Shown here piece by piece: positions 1-8,009 of a DNA stretch of 64,000 nucleotides. The notes under the pieces are model-generated. The model searched no databases. It was not told where the DNA came from and saw only the letters and a program-made list of their open reading frames with translations. The DNA comes from JAPHTQ01 sp050302275. GTDB lineage: Bacteria; Pseudomonadota; Gammaproteobacteria; Thiohalomonadales; Thiohalomonadaceae. The position numbers and the translations under genes are program-made. The stretch's first letter is position 1. Each line of letters starts with the position of its first letter. Location of the stretch: assembly GCA_050302275.1 (NCBI GenBank), contig JBNLAT010000011.1:10685-74684 (forward strand), in the 5' to 3' direction.

Positions 1-46
1 GCTGTAGCAACACAGTCACCGCATCGCCAGTTTTATCGTCACTCAT
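1..46 (-). CDS. 5' end of an unidentified minus-strand gene (partial)
   Basis: An ATG on the minus strand at 46 opens a frame that runs off the left edge; only about 15 codons are visible (start MSDDKTGDAV). An AGGCGG-like stretch lies about five bases upstream of the ATG. The fragment is too short to assign a family. If real, it is divergent from the response regulator that starts at 155. Confidence 0.35.
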   Translation of the reverse strand, partial: MSDDKTGDAVTVLLQ

Positions 47-154
47 AAACGCCGCCTGTCAACTAAAGATTTACATCGTTTGGCTTTCTTAACACTTAGG
101 ATACATTGTGACTATACTTCTGAGGTATGCCACACAGGAACAAGGAACGATTCC

Positions 155-856
155 GTGAAAATAGCTTTTGTCGAAGATGACCCAATTCAACGCAAACCCG
201 TCTGTGCCTGGATAGAAGACGCAGGCCATCGCTGTATCGGTTTCGATACGTGCCAGTCCTATCTGGACGAGGTCCGTGACAGCAATGGCTTTGACCTGCT
301 ACTGCTAGATTGGGGTATGCCCGATCTGAGCGGACTGGAGCTGCTGCGCATCCTGCGGAGTGAATTGGGGCAGAGCCTGCCCATCATGTTCCTTACCTGT
401 CGCGATGACGAGGAGGATATTGTCACCGCACTGAAAAACGGCGCCGACGACTATCTGGTCAAACCACCGCGCCACCGGGAACTGCTAGCACGTATCGACG
501 CCATATCACGACGTCGCACCCGACCTCAGGGCAAGGCCACCAAACTACACTTCGGTCCCTTCGAACTGGACACCCACAGCCGCCAACTACGCAAAAACGG
601 TGAACTGCTAAACCTGACGCAGAAGGAGTTTAGCCTGGCGCAATACCTGTTGAACAATCTGGGACAGATCATCACCCGCCAGGAACTGCTGGAGAAAGTC
701 TGGCGCCAGTCAGCCAATATCAATACCCGCACTGTGGACACCCATATCAGCCGTCTGCGCAAGAAACTGGCACTCATCCCAGAGTTCGGCTGGCAGCTGA
801 CCGCGGTTTATCAGTACGGCTATCGCCTCGACTGGTTGGAGCATGAACCGCTCTAA
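155..856 (+). CDS. OmpR-family two-component response regulator
   Basis: Cytoplasmic DNA-binding response regulator of 233 aa. The N-terminal receiver domain (about 1-120) shows the acidic pair E7/D8/D9, phospho-acceptor D52 in LLLLDWGMPD, the switch Thr in FLTCR and K103 in LVKPP. A winged-helix output domain (about 130-230) carries the OmpR-type RTVDTHISRLRKKL recognition region. I place the start at the GTG at 155, preceded by AAGGAA with seven-base spacing; an upstream ATG at 80 would add 25 residues that do not fit a receiver fold. No histidine kinase is adjacent, so the partner is unknown. The next gene is convergent and begins one base after the stop. Confidence 0.85.
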   Translation: MKIAFVEDDPIQRKPVCAWIEDAGHRCIGFDTCQSYLDEVRDSNGFDLLLLDWGMPDLSGLELLRILRSELGQSLPIMFLTCRDDEEDIVTALKNGADDYLVKPPRHRELLARIDAISRRRTRPQGKATKLHFGPFELDTHSRQLRKNGELLNLTQKEFSLAQYLLNNLGQIITRQELLEKVWRQSANINTRTVDTHISRLRKKLALIPEFGWQLTAVYQYGYRLDWLEHEPL

Positions 857-2551
857 TCAGGCCCGCTGGCGAAACAGGTAGCGCCACAGATAACCAGCCG
901 GGTGTTCCTCACCCGTCTGTACATAGCGCAGTGCATTAACATTACGCATCACCCACTTCATTCGCTGGAAGGCGTCGATGTGTCCGGCAAACAGCAACAT
1001 GTCCCCTTCTTCCAGTCGCAACTCACAGGCGGGGAAAAGTACCTCCTCCTGTTTACGCAGAATCAGTAACGGCAGGCAGGGCAGCCGTTCATCACGGTCC
1101 CGTGGGTCACGTAGTAATTCATCCAGGGTAACCGCTTTACCATCCTGTAGCAGGCTGGTGATCGCCGGGGTGTGTTCTTCGTCGATGCTGAAGTGCCAGA
1201 TGTCGGGCACCTCTTCACCGATCACCGCGCTAAGGCGACTGATCTGCTCATTGGCCCAGTCGTTACTCTCACGCAGAATCAGATGGAGAAAATCATCGAG
1301 TAACGGAGTGGTCAGCATCGCCAGAATATCGCGGGCGATGATCTCGCTACGCTGCATCACCAGATCCAGTAATGCCGCCTGAAAAATATCCTGATTATCA
1401 CGCTTGTTCTGCCGCGCCACCATGAACAGATCCGGATTGATTTCGCTGGCGGTCATAATGATGGAAAGATTGTTGGCATCCTCATCGGTGCCCGCCACAA
1501 TCCCCACCGCATGCGCCACATCAGCTTCCTGCAAGGTCTCAGCCTCAGTGCCGCGACCCACCACACACATATCGACACAACCGGTGCTCACCGGGTCGGC
1601 CTCAACGATCACCGTCTCCACCCCCTCCTGTTCCAGATGGGTCTTCACCGCCTTGCCGAAACGGCCATAGCCGCAGAGTATCCATTTACCGCGCGGTGGG
1701 TAGAGCGGCGCGGGAAGCGGCGAACCGGGTACACCAGTCAGCCAGTCGTAAAGCAGATGAGTGCCGGGGGAATGCAACGCCAGCGCCAGACGGTTGGCAA
1801 AGGTATCGTAGGGATTGATGATCCGATCCGTGCCAAAGGAGGCCATATTCTTTTCCGCATCTCCGGTCTCGGCACGACAGATCACCTTGATCCCTGGATG
1901 TAGCAGCTTGGTGGTAATCGCGATCTTGAGATTGACCTGATCGTCGTCGGTCAACGCCACCACCCCGGCACAATACTTGTTTAGTAATCCGGCTTCCTTG
2001 AGTGTGGTCACCGTACTGGCATCGGCGCAAACACCGGGCACCGCAACACGCAGGGTTTCCAGTTCCAGCTCGTTGATCCGTTCCTGATTGTGATCCACCA
2101 CCACACTGAGCATGTTGCGCTGGGCCATCGCCTTGACCAGCATGCTGCCAGTGTCGCCGTAACCGCAAACAATATAGAAAGGCTCGCGCATACGGCGCAC
2201 ACCGCGAGCAAAGGCATTCTCTACCACCGCTTGCTTGAATGCCGTGTCCTGCACCAGAGTGAGAATTTTACCGATGGCATAGAGCCAGGCGATAACCGTG
2301 AGGTAAACAGTCACGATCGTCCACATGCGTTGCGCATCGGTGAAGGCATAGGGTATCTCGCCAAAACCGATGGTGGTCGCCATGTAGCTGACGAAATAGA
2401 AGGCATGGAAGAAATCCATGTGCCAGGGCTGCCCCGTGTCATCGACACCAGGGATTAATACCAGACCGAGGATCGATACCGCATAGGCGATGATGATCAC
2501 CACCAACGGCGCGCGCATGCGGCGCAGGATCAGGAAGATGACCTGATTCAT
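857..2551 (-). CDS. Potassium channel protein with two RCK (TrkA-N) domains
   Basis: Inner-membrane K+ channel subunit of 564 aa. TM1 (about 14-34), a pore loop with selectivity filter TTIGFGE at 59-65, and TM2 (about 76-97) form a two-helix pore. Two cytoplasmic Rossmann RCK domains follow, with nucleotide-binding turns GYGDTG at 130-135 and GYGRFG at 294-299, and TrkA-C-like tails. Carrying both RCK domains on one chain gives a full gating-ring pair per subunit. The gene lies seven bases downstream of the small membrane protein at 2559-2942 and is probably co-transcribed with it. No strong ribosome-binding site precedes the ATG, which suggests translational coupling. The gating ligand cannot be read from the sequence. 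Confidence 0.9.
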   Translation of the reverse strand: MNQVIFLILRRMRAPLVVIIIAYAVSILGLVLIPGVDDTGQPWHMDFFHAFYFVSYMATTIGFGEIPYAFTDAQRMWTIVTVYLTVIAWLYAIGKILTLVQDTAFKQAVVENAFARGVRRMREPFYIVCGYGDTGSMLVKAMAQRNMLSVVVDHNQERINELELETLRVAVPGVCADASTVTTLKEAGLLNKYCAGVVALTDDDQVNLKIAITTKLLHPGIKVICRAETGDAEKNMASFGTDRIINPYDTFANRLALALHSPGTHLLYDWLTGVPGSPLPAPLYPPRGKWILCGYGRFGKAVKTHLEQEGVETVIVEADPVSTGCVDMCVVGRGTEAETLQEADVAHAVGIVAGTDEDANNLSIIMTASEINPDLFMVARQNKRDNQDIFQAALLDLVMQRSEIIARDILAMLTTPLLDDFLHLILRESNDWANEQISRLSAVIGEEVPDIWHFSIDEEHTPAITSLLQDGKAVTLDELLRDPRDRDERLPCLPLLILRKQEEVLFPACELRLEEGDMLLFAGHIDAFQRMKWVMRNVNALRYVQTGEEHPAGYLWRYLFRQRA

Positions 2552-2558
2552 AACGATA

Positions 2559-2942
2559 TTAACGGCGCAGATTGACCGTTTCGATGATCAACAGCACCAC
2601 CGAGGTAATGTTGGCCAACAGGGCACCGCCGGAAAGAGAGACGATACTACCAACCGCTTCCGCATCCAGCCCGGTCTGACCGACATGCACCACGTATCCC
2701 CAGACCACAGCGGCAGCGATCAATTGCAGGTCTGCTACCAGAGAGGTCGCCAGTAACACCGCCCCCATCTGCGAGCGATCACCGAATTTGAGCACGGTGG
2801 CGATCAGATTCACTACGATGGCAAAAAACAGCTCGTAGACATTGTGGTGATCCGGATTCTCGAACTCACCGATAAAGAAACCGAAGTTGAGGGTCAGGGC
2901 CAGGACGATGAAAAAACCGAAGATGACCTTTTCCAGGTTCAT
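2559..2942 (-). CDS. Small four-helix membrane protein (DUF6394-like)
   Basis: A 127-aa protein made almost entirely of hydrophobic segments (about 5-22, 37-55, 60-85 and 100-123), so an inner-membrane protein. It resembles the uncharacterised DUF6394 family as I remember it. The start is the ATG at 2942, preceded by GGAG with suitable spacing; the frame is open 26 codons further upstream but that part is not membrane-like. The stop is seven bases before the K+ channel gene, so the two likely form an operon and the protein may be a channel accessory. That role is inference from position only. Confidence 0.75.
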   Translation of the reverse strand: MNLEKVIFGFFIVLALTLNFGFFIGEFENPDHHNVYELFFAIVVNLIATVLKFGDRSQMGAVLLATSLVADLQLIAAAVVWGYVVHVGQTGLDAEAVGSIVSLSGGALLANITSVVLLIIETVNLRR

Positions 2943-3047
2943 TGTTTTCTCCAGATTGAGGTTTGCTGCAGCGAATAATCGCCGTTCACACGCTTCATTG
3001 TAGGCAAGTCGTCGAGCCAAAGAAATGCCAAATCGTCCCTTACCTCA

Positions 3048-3719
3048 CTACCGCACCGATTTCTCCGAAGCGAGGCGATGTGCCCAACGGGTAGTTTCAG
3101 GTAACCGGTAGCGAGTCAGACACTGCATCACCCACTGCCGTGCCGAGGCAAGACCGACGCGATGTCCGGGAGAGACAAACAGTGGTTTCACGCCTGTGCG
3201 GCTGCGCAGGACGCAGCCAATCTCCTCATCTTTATCGTAAAGTGGGGACCATGCGCCTTTCTCAACACCGGGTTCAGCGTATTGACCGAGCAGACGACTT
3301 TTACCGACACCAATAGCCGGTCGGTCGAGCAACAGCCCAAGATGACTGGCGATCCCCAGGCGTCGGGGATGGGCTATTCCCTGACCGTCACAGAGCAACA
3401 TATCCGGCAATACCGAAAGTTTTTCCATCGCCTCCAGCACCGCCGGAATCTCACGAAAGGAGAGCAGCCCCGGCACATAGGGAAAGCGCGTCGGTTGCCG
3501 GGCAATGGCATATTCACGCAGGGTCAACGACGGATAATCGAGTACCGCCACCGCGGCACGGGTGATGGTGTTGTCCTGTTCAAAGCCGACATCCACTCCC
3601 GCGACACAGCCGATCGCAGCAAAATCATCCTCGATACGCACGTAGCCCCGAAGCTCCTGCTGCAACGCAATCGCCTGCTTCGCGTTGAGTTCCCATGAAT
3701 GTGCGTGCTGCAATTGCAT
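3048..3719 (-). CDS. nfi: Endonuclease V
   Basis: Deoxyinosine 3' endonuclease that starts repair of deaminated adenine in DNA; 223 aa, the normal family size. Family motifs are in order: AGVDVGFEQ (first catalytic Asp), PYVPGLLSFREIP (the YIPGxLxFRE wedge region), LLCDGQGIAHPRRLG (the D-G-x-G-x-x-HPR motif) and GVGKSRL. The start was set at the ATG at 3719 because family members begin a few residues before this point; the frame remains open upstream. It is divergent from the thioredoxin at 3792, with a short shared promoter region. Confidence 0.92.
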   Translation of the reverse strand: MQLQHAHSWELNAKQAIALQQELRGYVRIEDDFAAIGCVAGVDVGFEQDNTITRAAVAVLDYPSLTLREYAIARQPTRFPYVPGLLSFREIPAVLEAMEKLSVLPDMLLCDGQGIAHPRRLGIASHLGLLLDRPAIGVGKSRLLGQYAEPGVEKGAWSPLYDKDEEIGCVLRSRTGVKPLFVSPGHRVGLASARQWVMQCLTRYRLPETTRWAHRLASEKSVR

Positions 3720-3791
3720 CGCTTTCACCAACTTGAAATCCACAGATATGCCACGCACAATGCGCAGCCACAACCGAAGGATAACGTGTTC

Positions 3792-4133
3792 ATGGGCAAA
3801 GATTCCGCATATATCTTCGACATCGATGGTGATGAGTTTCAGCAACGGGTGCTGGACGCGTCCCATCAACAGCCGGTGCTGGTTGATTTCTGGGCCGACT
3901 GGTGCAGCCCCTGTCTGGCGATTGCGCCACAGCTGGCGAAGGTGATTCCGGAATACGAAGGCACTGTGCTGTTAGCCAAGATCGATGCCGATGAGAACAT
4001 GAAACTGGCAGGCCAGTACAAACTGCGCGGCTTTCCCACCATTATTATGTTCGTTAACGGCGAAGAGGTGGATCGATTCGGCGGGATGAAGTCTGCAGAC
4101 GCAATCCGACACTTCATTGACGGCAATATTTAG
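3792..4133 (+). CDS. Thioredoxin-family protein, WCSPC active site
   Basis: A 113-aa single-domain thioredoxin fold with no signal peptide, so cytoplasmic. The redox motif is W37-C-S-P-C41 in place of the classical WCGPC, and the cis-proline is in GFPT. The ATG at 3792 is used; a GTG two codons upstream (3786), nearer to an AAGGA box, is an alternative start. The Gly-to-Ser change in the active site is found in several thioredoxin-like proteins and may shift redox potential. The partner is unknown. Confidence 0.85.
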   Translation: MGKDSAYIFDIDGDEFQQRVLDASHQQPVLVDFWADWCSPCLAIAPQLAKVIPEYEGTVLLAKIDADENMKLAGQYKLRGFPTIIMFVNGEEVDRFGGMKSADAIRHFIDGNI

Positions 4134-4163
4134 AAATAACTTTAGCCCTGACACCTTGCCTCA

Positions 4164-4219
4164 GGAAATTCTTGTGCAATACTCAGTCATAATTCACTTA
4201 CTGACTGGGAGGAATTTCC
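4164..4219 (+). promoter_or_regulatory. Nested inverted repeats in the leader of the PAS gene
   Basis: An 8-bp perfect stem (GGAAATTC at 4164-4171 with GAATTTCC at 4212-4219) encloses a second stem (TCAGTCA near 4183-4189 with TGACTG at 4202-4207). It ends 55 bases before the PAS gene ATG. It could fold in the mRNA leader or be an operator. I do not recognise a known riboswitch. Confidence 0.4.
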
Positions 4220-4274
4220 GTAATGATGTCCGCATCGGCCCGGAGCATGGAATGCGTCGTGGGGGCACAGGAAA

Positions 4275-4793
4275 ATGGCTAACAGGATTGTACCGACAAA
4301 AAAAGAGATACGTCTTACCGACAATGACCTGCTGATCAGCAAGACCGATAGCAAGGGTTATATCACCTACTGCAACCGGACTTTCATGCGCATCTCCGGT
4401 TACAGCGAAAAAGAACTACTCAACACCCAGCACAGCGTGATTCGCCATCCCGATATGCCGCGGGGCGTCTATCGTCACCTGTGGCAAACTCTGGAACAGA
4501 GCAAGGAATATTTCGGCTACCTCAAGAATTTGAGCAGCGACGGTTCATACTACTGGGTCTTTACCCACATTACCCCCGATCACGATCCCGACCGTACTCT
4601 ACACGGATACCATTCCGTACGTCGCAAAGCGCGCCAGAGCTCGATCGCCATTATCGAGCCCATCTACAAGGAGATGCTGGCGATCGAACAACGGGAACAT
4701 CGAACCAAAGGGCCCGATCTCTCCTTGGCCTACATGCACGAAAAACTGAACGAATTCAGTATCGACTACGAACATTTCGTGCTCCATATCTAG
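4275..4793 (+). CDS. PAS-domain protein, Aer-like sensor module
   Basis: A 172-aa soluble protein with one PAS domain at about 15-125. It shows the aerotaxis-receptor type signature: TDSKGYITYCN, then RHPDMPRGVYRHLW, then a KNLSSDGSYYWV segment. In Aer this domain binds FAD and reports redox state; flavin binding here is inferred from similarity. It has no membrane segment or signalling domain, and the chemoreceptor starting 23 bases downstream probably supplies those. The C-terminal tail (about 125-172) looks helical. The ATG at 4275 is preceded by GGGGG and AGGA stretches. Confidence 0.85.
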   Translation: MANRIVPTKKEIRLTDNDLLISKTDSKGYITYCNRTFMRISGYSEKELLNTQHSVIRHPDMPRGVYRHLWQTLEQSKEYFGYLKNLSSDGSYYWVFTHITPDHDPDRTLHGYHSVRRKARQSSIAIIEPIYKEMLAIEQREHRTKGPDLSLAYMHEKLNEFSIDYEHFVLHI

Positions 4794-4816
4794 ATACCCA
4801 GGGTATTGTTACTCCT

Positions 4817-6322
4817 ATGCTTATGCAAACTGCCAATCCGGCACAACCAGAAAAAATGAACAAGACTAGCCGTGGTGTCCCCTATCTTGGCACCAAATTT
4901 CTTATCGTCTGTCTGGTTTTCAGCACAATCATCGTTATGCTCGGCATTAGCGCAATGATGCGTAGTGGTTACAACCCCGAATACATCGTGATTCCGCTAC
5001 TCTCCATCGCCTTTGCTGCCTATGCCTGGCACGGCACCCGTCGACCACTCAAGGCGATGCACCAGATCCACATGACGTTGGTCGCAGTGCGCAATGGTGA
5101 TCTACGGCAACGTCTCACCGACACCGCCGGTTTGGGAGAGATCGGTCTTATCGCCTGGGAACTCAACGATGTGCTCGACGTACTGGAAACCTACTTCCGT
5201 GAAATAAACACCTGTTTCATGCGTGTCAGCGAAAATAGTTATCGTCGCCGCGCGGTCAGTGAAGGGATGCCGGGGCAGATGGCGCACTCGCTGGAGCAGA
5301 TAAATCTCGCCATTGAGGCAATGAATGAAAGCGCCCAGTATGTCACCCGCAACAAACTCTCGTCACAACTGCACAACCTCAACACCAGTAACCTGCTGAA
5401 AAATCTCAAGCGCAATCAGGCCGATCTGATTCAGGTTAACGAGGACATGGATGTGGTGGAGAATATCGCCAACAGTAATTTCGCCATCACCCAGAACAGC
5501 GTGCAGAGTGTCGGCACTATTCGTGATTCCCTGGGTAACATTGCCGAGAACATGCAGCACGTCAGCCAGTCGGTTTCCCTGCTGGATCAGGAGAGCACCG
5601 ATGTTGTCGACTCGCTTAACTTTATTTCCACCATTGCTGACCAGACCAATCTACTGGCGTTGAATGCAGCCATTGAGGCAGCGCGAGCTGGCGAACACGG
5701 GCGCGGCTTTGCCGTAGTCGCCGACGAGGTCAAGGCACTCTCAGAGCGCACCAAAAATGCCACGGTGGAGATCAGCGAAACCCTGAACAACTTCCGCAGC
5801 CGGGTCGAAGAGATGTTGGCCAACGCCTCCTCCACCAGCAGCCTGACCGAAGATGTCGCCAATCACATGGAAGAGTTCTACCAGAATTTCAATGAGCTCT
5901 CGGGATCAGCCAAACGCACCATTGACCAGATCCGTTACGCCAAGGACCGCACCTTTGCCTCACTGATCAAGATTGATCACATTATCTACAAACAAAACGG
6001 CTATATGGCATTGGGTCAGCAGGAAGAAAGCGACGAATCACGTGCTGTCTCCGTCGATCACCACAACTGTCGCCTCGGCAAGTGGTACTTCGGTGATGGC
6101 GGACAGGGTTTCCATAACACCCAGGCCTTTGCTGCACTGGATCGTCCCCATAGTCAGGTACACCAGCAGGTCCAGGCTGCCCTGGAGTGCGCCCGACAGG
6201 ATTGGGAGGACGATCCTGCGCTACTCCAGGCGTTGGTGGATCATGTCGAGAAGGCTGAGCACGCCAGCGACGAAGTCATGCACCTGCTGGATGAAATGGT
6301 GCAGCAGAAACGAAATTACTGA
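4817..6322 (+). CDS. Methyl-accepting chemotaxis protein with C-terminal CZB domain
   Basis: A 501-aa inner-membrane chemoreceptor. Two membrane helices (about 28-48 and 57-73) are joined by a very short periplasmic loop, so it has no external ligand domain. A HAMP-like segment follows (about 74-130), then the long coiled-coil signalling region with the conserved hairpin tip (TIADQTNLLALNAAIEA, then GRGFAVVADEVKALSERT). The C-terminus is a chemoreceptor zinc-binding (CZB) domain with DHHNCRLGKWY and downstream PHSQVH, matching the His3-Cys pattern. It lies directly after the PAS gene and probably takes its input from that protein. ATGs at 4823 and 4856 are alternative starts; none has a strong ribosome-binding site. 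Confidence 0.9.
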   Translation: MLMQTANPAQPEKMNKTSRGVPYLGTKFLIVCLVFSTIIVMLGISAMMRSGYNPEYIVIPLLSIAFAAYAWHGTRRPLKAMHQIHMTLVAVRNGDLRQRLTDTAGLGEIGLIAWELNDVLDVLETYFREINTCFMRVSENSYRRRAVSEGMPGQMAHSLEQINLAIEAMNESAQYVTRNKLSSQLHNLNTSNLLKNLKRNQADLIQVNEDMDVVENIANSNFAITQNSVQSVGTIRDSLGNIAENMQHVSQSVSLLDQESTDVVDSLNFISTIADQTNLLALNAAIEAARAGEHGRGFAVVADEVKALSERTKNATVEISETLNNFRSRVEEMLANASSTSSLTEDVANHMEEFYQNFNELSGSAKRTIDQIRYAKDRTFASLIKIDHIIYKQNGYMALGQQEESDESRAVSVDHHNCRLGKWYFGDGGQGFHNTQAFAALDRPHSQVHQQVQAALECARQDWEDDPALLQALVDHVEKAEHASDEVMHLLDEMVQQKRNY

Positions 6323-6406
6323 TCGCACGTCTCTTGGGCAATTTCAAAGCAATTTACTCAGTTTTATCGTGCTTTTCAGCACATGGCAGTACTGATATAG
6401 TCGGCA

Positions 6407-6452
6407 TACCTGTTAAAACCCCACTTGGGAAGTGGATATTTTTTGGCAGGTA
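6407..6452 (+). promoter_or_regulatory. Structured leader upstream of the GGDEF gene
   Basis: TACCTG (6407-6412) pairs with CAGGTA (6447-6452) around an inner hairpin CCACTT-GGG-AAGTGG (6421-6435), followed by a T-rich run (ATATTTTTT). The inner hairpin plus T-run could be a terminator for the chemoreceptor gene 100 bases upstream, or an attenuator for the GGDEF gene, whose ATG is 59 bases downstream. It does not match the c-di-GMP riboswitch consensus I know. Confidence 0.4.
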
Positions 6453-6510
6453 CCGCACGACGTCATAACAAGAATAATTGTCCAACGGGGTTTATGCAGG
6501 GAATGTAGCC

Positions 6511-7857
6511 ATGTCCAACAAGAGGTCGTCACGGCGTATCATCGTGTATGGCTTTCTGGTGGTAATCGCCCTGTTAATGGCGATCACGGCTATCGGTCTC
6601 AATCGCATCAAGGATATCTCCGCCGACCTCGCCCAGTTCAGCAGCAGCGAATCCCGTCCCGATAAAGAACACCTGCAGCAAGCGCTGACCAGCATCGAGC
6701 AAACCTATAATGTCATGTTCCTGCTCGGCGGCTTCGGCATCCTCTTCAGCATCACCATTGCCATGCTCATTCACAGCCGCATCAGCCGCGAGATCCAGCT
6801 ACGACTGGAGACAGAACAGGAGCTTCGCGATAGTGAACTGCGTGAACGCACCATCCGCGAGAACATTATCGACGGTGTCCTGACCCTGGATGCCAACGGC
6901 ACCATCCTTTCCTGCAACAAAGCCTGCCAGACCATCTTCGGCTATGTCCCTGCACGTATGCTCGACCAAAGTGCCGAGATGTTACTGCCCTATGCTTTCA
7001 ATGACGGCCTCAGCCGCCATCTTGAACGGTGGCAGAAAAGGGTTATTGGTGCAGGCCTTGAAGTTATTGGCAAACGCAGCAACGGCCAAACCTTTCCCGC
7101 AGAGATCGATATCTCCCGAATCGAACTTGACGGTGCCCCGGTGTACATCGTCGTTGCCCGCGATATCAGTGACAAAAAGGCAATGCAGAAACAGCAGCTG
7201 CAGTTCAACCAGGAACTGGAACAGCAGGTCAGCATCCGTACCGCCGAGCTGGCACGTAGCAATGAAATGCTAAGACACGAGATCAATGAGCGGGTCAAAG
7301 CACAGCAGGAACTGACCCACCTGGCCACTCACGATGTGCTGACCGGCCTGCCCAATCGTTCTCTGTTCAACGAACACATGGAAATCATGCTGCAGAATGC
7401 CCGTCGCCATCAAAGATTACTGGGGCTACTGTTCCTCGACCTGGACGGCTTTAAGACGGTCAACGACACCCACGGTCATAATGTCGGTGATTCTCTGTTA
7501 CAGGAAATTTGTGCGCGAATGCGCCGCTGTGTGCGCAAAGAGGATATCGTGGCGCGCATGGGTGGCGACGAATTCACCATCCTGCTCGGTGAGCTGGCCT
7601 CCGCCACCGATGCCTCGCTGGTGGCGATGAAACTGATTAAGGCGATTAATGAACCCGTCGTGGTCAACAGTGCGATCTGTCACGTCGGCGTCAGTATTGG
7701 CATCAGCCTCTTCCCCAACTCAGGAGACACTGGAGACAACCTGTTGCGTCTTGCTGACGATGCCATGTATGCCGCCAAGGCAGAAGGCAAGAACACCTTC
7801 TGCTATGCCCGCCCCAGTCAGGAAGAAAAGCGTCCGCAGAGTTACCCACTTTTTTAA
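6511..7857 (+). CDS. Membrane-bound PAS-GGDEF diguanylate cyclase
   Basis: A 448-aa protein predicted to make cyclic di-GMP from two GTP at the inner membrane. Order: TM1 (about 11-30), a short external segment, TM2 (about 69-88), a PAS domain (about 110-230, with GKRSNGQTFPAEI and VVARDISDKK), a coiled-coil linker rich in Gln/Glu, and a GGDEF domain from about 275. The active-site motif is intact (ARMGGDEF) and an RxxD inhibitory site (RKED) lies five residues before it, so product feedback is expected. The ATG at 6511 has AGGGA eight bases upstream and is preferred over a TTG at 6478. It follows the PAS/chemoreceptor pair, but a hairpin separates them. Confidence 0.9.
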   Translation: MSNKRSSRRIIVYGFLVVIALLMAITAIGLNRIKDISADLAQFSSSESRPDKEHLQQALTSIEQTYNVMFLLGGFGILFSITIAMLIHSRISREIQLRLETEQELRDSELRERTIRENIIDGVLTLDANGTILSCNKACQTIFGYVPARMLDQSAEMLLPYAFNDGLSRHLERWQKRVIGAGLEVIGKRSNGQTFPAEIDISRIELDGAPVYIVVARDISDKKAMQKQQLQFNQELEQQVSIRTAELARSNEMLRHEINERVKAQQELTHLATHDVLTGLPNRSLFNEHMEIMLQNARRHQRLLGLLFLDLDGFKTVNDTHGHNVGDSLLQEICARMRRCVRKEDIVARMGGDEFTILLGELASATDASLVAMKLIKAINEPVVVNSAICHVGVSIGISLFPNSGDTGDNLLRLADDAMYAAKAEGKNTFCYARPSQEEKRPQSYPLF

Positions 7858-7866
7858 ACAAATTCC

Positions 7867-8009
7867 AGAAGCCTTCTCAAAATTCGGATTCGTGCCTGTA
7901 GACAAGGCGTAAAATCTTCGAAGGGCGCAGTTTACCGGTAGTAAATGAGCACCGGAGAAGACTTTACAACGCGGTATCCGGGCACGAAGACCATTTTGAG
8001 GTGGCTTCT
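7867..8009. repeat. 143-bp palindromic intergenic repeat, copy 1
   Basis: This element shares length, orientation and a 30-base identical core with the segment 63115-63257. Its ends are inverted repeats (AGAAGCCTTCTCAAAAT... against ...ATTTTGAGGTGGCTTCT, imperfect in this copy). Inner pairs include TTCGTGCC with GGCACGAA. The core has TTTAC-CGGTA-GTAAA. It fills the gap between the GGDEF gene and hynL, and its right end contains the TAG stop of hynL. It has no coding capacity, so it is either a non-autonomous mobile element or a REP/MITE-like family. Confidence 0.8.

Noticed and set aside
4481..4816. Upstream extension of the chemoreceptor frame overlapping the PAS gene
   Set aside because: The extension is out of frame with PAS and has no domain similarity; a start at 4817 or later gives a normal receptor. 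A frameshifted single Aer gene was considered, but both genes look intact, with a separate stop and start.
6400..6460. Cyclic di-GMP (GEMM) riboswitch upstream of the GGDEF gene
   Set aside because: The stems are present but the conserved GEMM core sequences are not.
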